From: Methylobacterium gnaphalii
GTDB taxonomy: Bacteria; Pseudomonadota; Alphaproteobacteria; Rhizobiales; Beijerinckiaceae
Assembly (NCBI RefSeq): GCF_007992215.1
Contig: NZ_BJZV01000018.1
Location: forward strand, 1-64,000
DNA length: 64,000 bases
Direction: 5' to 3'
The notes below the pieces were generated by a model. It was not told the origin of the DNA. It worked only from the letters and a program-made list of their open reading frames with translations, and ran no database searches. Shown piece after piece: positions 62,561 to 64,000 of this stretch. How positions within the stretch are numbered: position 1 is the first letter of the stretch; each line of letters starts with the position of its first letter. The position numbers and the translations under genes are program-made.

Positions 62561-63013
62561 GTGACCGAGATCCTGTTCTATCACCTGCAGCGTCAGCCCC
62601 TCGAAAAGGTGCTGCCGAGCCTCGTCGAGAAGTCGCTGGAGCGCGGCTGGCAGGCCGCGATCCAGGCGGTAAGCGAAGAGCGTCTGTCGGCCCTCGATGA
62701 TGGGCTCTGGACCTATTCGGACGACAGCTTCCTGCCGCATGCTACCGACCGCGAGCCGGATGCAGCGACGCAGCCCGTCGTGCTGACCCTGCGCGAGGGC
62801 AATCCCAACAAGGCAGCGATCCGCTTCCTCGTTGAGGGCGCCGACCTGCCAGCGGATGCGAACGACTACGCCCGCATCTGCATCCTGTTCGACGGTACCG
62901 ACACCGACGCCCTGGTCCTCGCCCGCGAGCAGTGGAAGAGCGCCAAGGAGCAAGGCCACACCGTGGCCTATTGGCAGCAGGACGACGACGGCCGCTGGAG
63001 CAAGAAGGCGTGA
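62561..63013 (+). CDS. holC: DNA polymerase III subunit chi
   Basis: This 150-residue protein is chi (HolC), which links the clamp-loader to SSB at the replication fork. The N-terminus MTEILFYHLQRQPLEKVLPSL and the QEDDDGRW-like end (here QQDDDGRWSKKA) match the family. The start is the GTG at 62561. A frame upstream to 62528 is open but not homologous. It follows the ATP-grasp gene by 60 bp and ends eight bases before the carboxypeptidase start, so it may be part of a longer transcript. Confidence 0.9.
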   Translation: MTEILFYHLQRQPLEKVLPSLVEKSLERGWQAAIQAVSEERLSALDDGLWTYSDDSFLPHATDREPDAATQPVVLTLREGNPNKAAIRFLVEGADLPADANDYARICILFDGTDTDALVLAREQWKSAKEQGHTVAYWQQDDDGRWSKKA

Positions 63014-63021
63014 GGATTCTG

Positions 63022-64000
63022 ATGGCCGACCGTTTGGTGCCGTCCGCGACCTCTCTCCCCTATCCGGGGAAGGTGGGAGGATTTTGCCGTGCGATCCTGT
63101 CTGCGCTGGTGGCAGTCGCGGTTGCCGTCGCGCCCCTGCCTTCCTTCGCCGCACCATCCGACGCAGCTCGCAAAGCACCTGAACGTCCGGCGGAAGCTCG
63201 TGAGGGCCGCAAGCTACCGGCAGATTCGACCACCGAGCATACCCTCACCCTCCCCGGCGGCCGAACGATCGCGTTCACCGCCACGGCCGGCAGCCTCGGC
63301 CTCGTCGACGAATCCGGAAAGCTCCAGTCCGAGATCGCCTTCATCGCCTATGTCAAAAAGGGCTCGGCCGACGACATCGCCGCTAGGCCCGTCAGCTTTG
63401 CGGTCAACGGCGGCCCCGGCGCGGCGTCGGCCTATCTCAATATTGGCGCGATCGGCCCGTGGCGCCTCCCGACCGACGGGAGAACGATCAGCCCATCGCA
63501 AAAAATCGCGCTGGAGCCCAATGCAGAGACCTGGCTCGATTTCACCGATCTCGTCTTCATCGATCCGGTTGGCACCGGCTACAGCCGGGCGGCGGAGGGC
63601 GACGGCAAAAGCTACTGGAACCTGGACGGCGATGCCTCGGTGCTCGCCTCGGCTATCGCCCGTTATCTGCGCCAGAACGATCGGATGGCCTCGCCGAAAT
63701 TCTATGTCGGCGAGAGCTATGGCGGCTTTCGCGGGCCGCTGATCGCGGCGAAGCTGCAGGAGGATATCGGCGTCGGCCTCTCGGGGCTTGTCCTGCTGTC
63801 GCCGGTGCTCGATTTCGCCTGGCTGCAATCGGCCCGCACTACGCCCTGGGGCTTCGTCACGCGCCTGCCCTCTCTCGCAGCAGCCGCGCTGGAACGTTCG
63901 GGCACGCGCCCGACACGTAAACTGATGGCGGAGGCCGAGCGCTACGCCTCCGGCGACTACATCGCCGATCTGCTCAAAGGCCCCGGCAGTGCCGAGGCGG
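63022..64000 (+). CDS. S10 serine carboxypeptidase family protein (partial)
   Basis: At least 326 residues are visible before the window ends; the C-terminal part with the catalytic Asp and His is missing. A signal peptide (about 22-46, CRAILSALVAVAVAVAPLPSF, cleavage near FAA) leads to a mature domain with FAVNGGPGAASAYLN, the oxyanion-hole motif, and YVGESYGGFRG with the catalytic serine. This is the S10 carboxypeptidase signature. I start at the ATG at 63022, in frame with the motifs. It is nine bases downstream of holC. Confidence 0.88.
   Translation, partial: MADRLVPSATSLPYPGKVGGFCRAILSALVAVAVAVAPLPSFAAPSDAARKAPERPAEAREGRKLPADSTTEHTLTLPGGRTIAFTATAGSLGLVDESGKLQSEIAFIAYVKKGSADDIAARPVSFAVNGGPGAASAYLNIGAIGPWRLPTDGRTISPSQKIALEPNAETWLDFTDLVFIDPVGTGYSRAAEGDGKSYWNLDGDASVLASAIARYLRQNDRMASPKFYVGESYGGFRGPLIAAKLQEDIGVGLSGLVLLSPVLDFAWLQSARTTPWGFVTRLPSLAAAALERSGTRPTRKLMAEAERYASGDYIADLLKGPGSAEA

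Overview
The window is a GC-rich chromosomal segment that reads as an alphaproteobacterium of the order Hyphomicrobiales, most likely Methylobacterium/Methylorubrum. The evidence is a serine-cycle type glycerate 2-kinase, the small subunit of methylmalonyl-CoA mutase (ethylmalonyl-CoA pathway), a bacteriochlorophyll gene (bchO), an FzlA-like division GST, and 6S RNA between zapA and the 5-formyltetrahydrofolate cyclo-ligase gene. Almost everything is ordinary housekeeping chromosome. There is no phage, insertion sequence or CRISPR array.

Layout. 1-13.8 kb (minus strand): the fused rif/str ribosomal-RNA polymerase cluster rplJ-rplL-rpoB-rpoC-rpsL-rpsG-fusA, with tuf predicted just outside the left edge. 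A strong sigma70-type promoter and a ~420-nt leader precede rplJ, hairpins separate rplL from rpoB, and a textbook terminator follows rpoC. 13.9-20.7 kb: DUF1244, N-formylglutamate amidohydrolase, glycerate kinase, DUF1036, an outer-membrane beta-barrel, pyruvate kinase and a TPR protein. 20.7-24.5 kb: a 41-residue L36 gene, bchO preceded by what looks like the last codons of a deleted bchD, tRNA-Val(UAC), slyX, a ~690-bp gene-free stretch and trhO. 24.7-25.4 kb: an AT-rich orphan gene, the only clear compositional outlier. 25.5-34.8 kb: DNA metabolism (polA, a DUF4130-UdgX fusion, its partner radical-SAM protein, recX) with small secreted proteins between. 34.9-43.3 kb: a membrane-anchored TAXI protein, SDR, queG-fzlA, uppP, the methylmalonyl-CoA mutase small subunit and two secreted unknowns. 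43.4-49.3 kb (minus): gap - coiled-coil membrane protein - pgk - fba - ThiE-like - Sel1-repeat protein, a glycolysis/gluconeogenesis gene set. 49.7-54.2 kb (plus): DUF4164, zapA, 6S RNA, cyclo-ligase, YmdB-type phosphodiesterase, and a MotA/TolQ-like plus OmpA-like pair. 54.4-57.3 kb: a PLP desulfhydrase and an ABCB-type exporter. 57.5-64 kb (plus): rpmE, secG, pyrG, a DUF350-DUF1190-glutathionylspermidine-synthase-like trio, holC, and the start of an S10 serine carboxypeptidase cut by the window end.

How the genes work together. The central-carbon genes (glycerate kinase, pyruvate kinase, gap, pgk, fba, methylmalonyl-CoA mutase) fit C1 and C2 assimilation through the serine and ethylmalonyl-CoA cycles. 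The most unusual material is the radical-SAM/UdgX pair at 30.7-33.5 kb. The radical-SAM protein ends in a perfect sliding-clamp-binding pentapeptide. The UdgX protein keeps the histidine loop used for covalent uracil-DNA capture but contains no cysteine at all. Other points worth a look are the bchD tail, the AT-rich orphan, the structured non-coding stretch at 23.0-23.7 kb, and the envelope MotA/OmpA pair.
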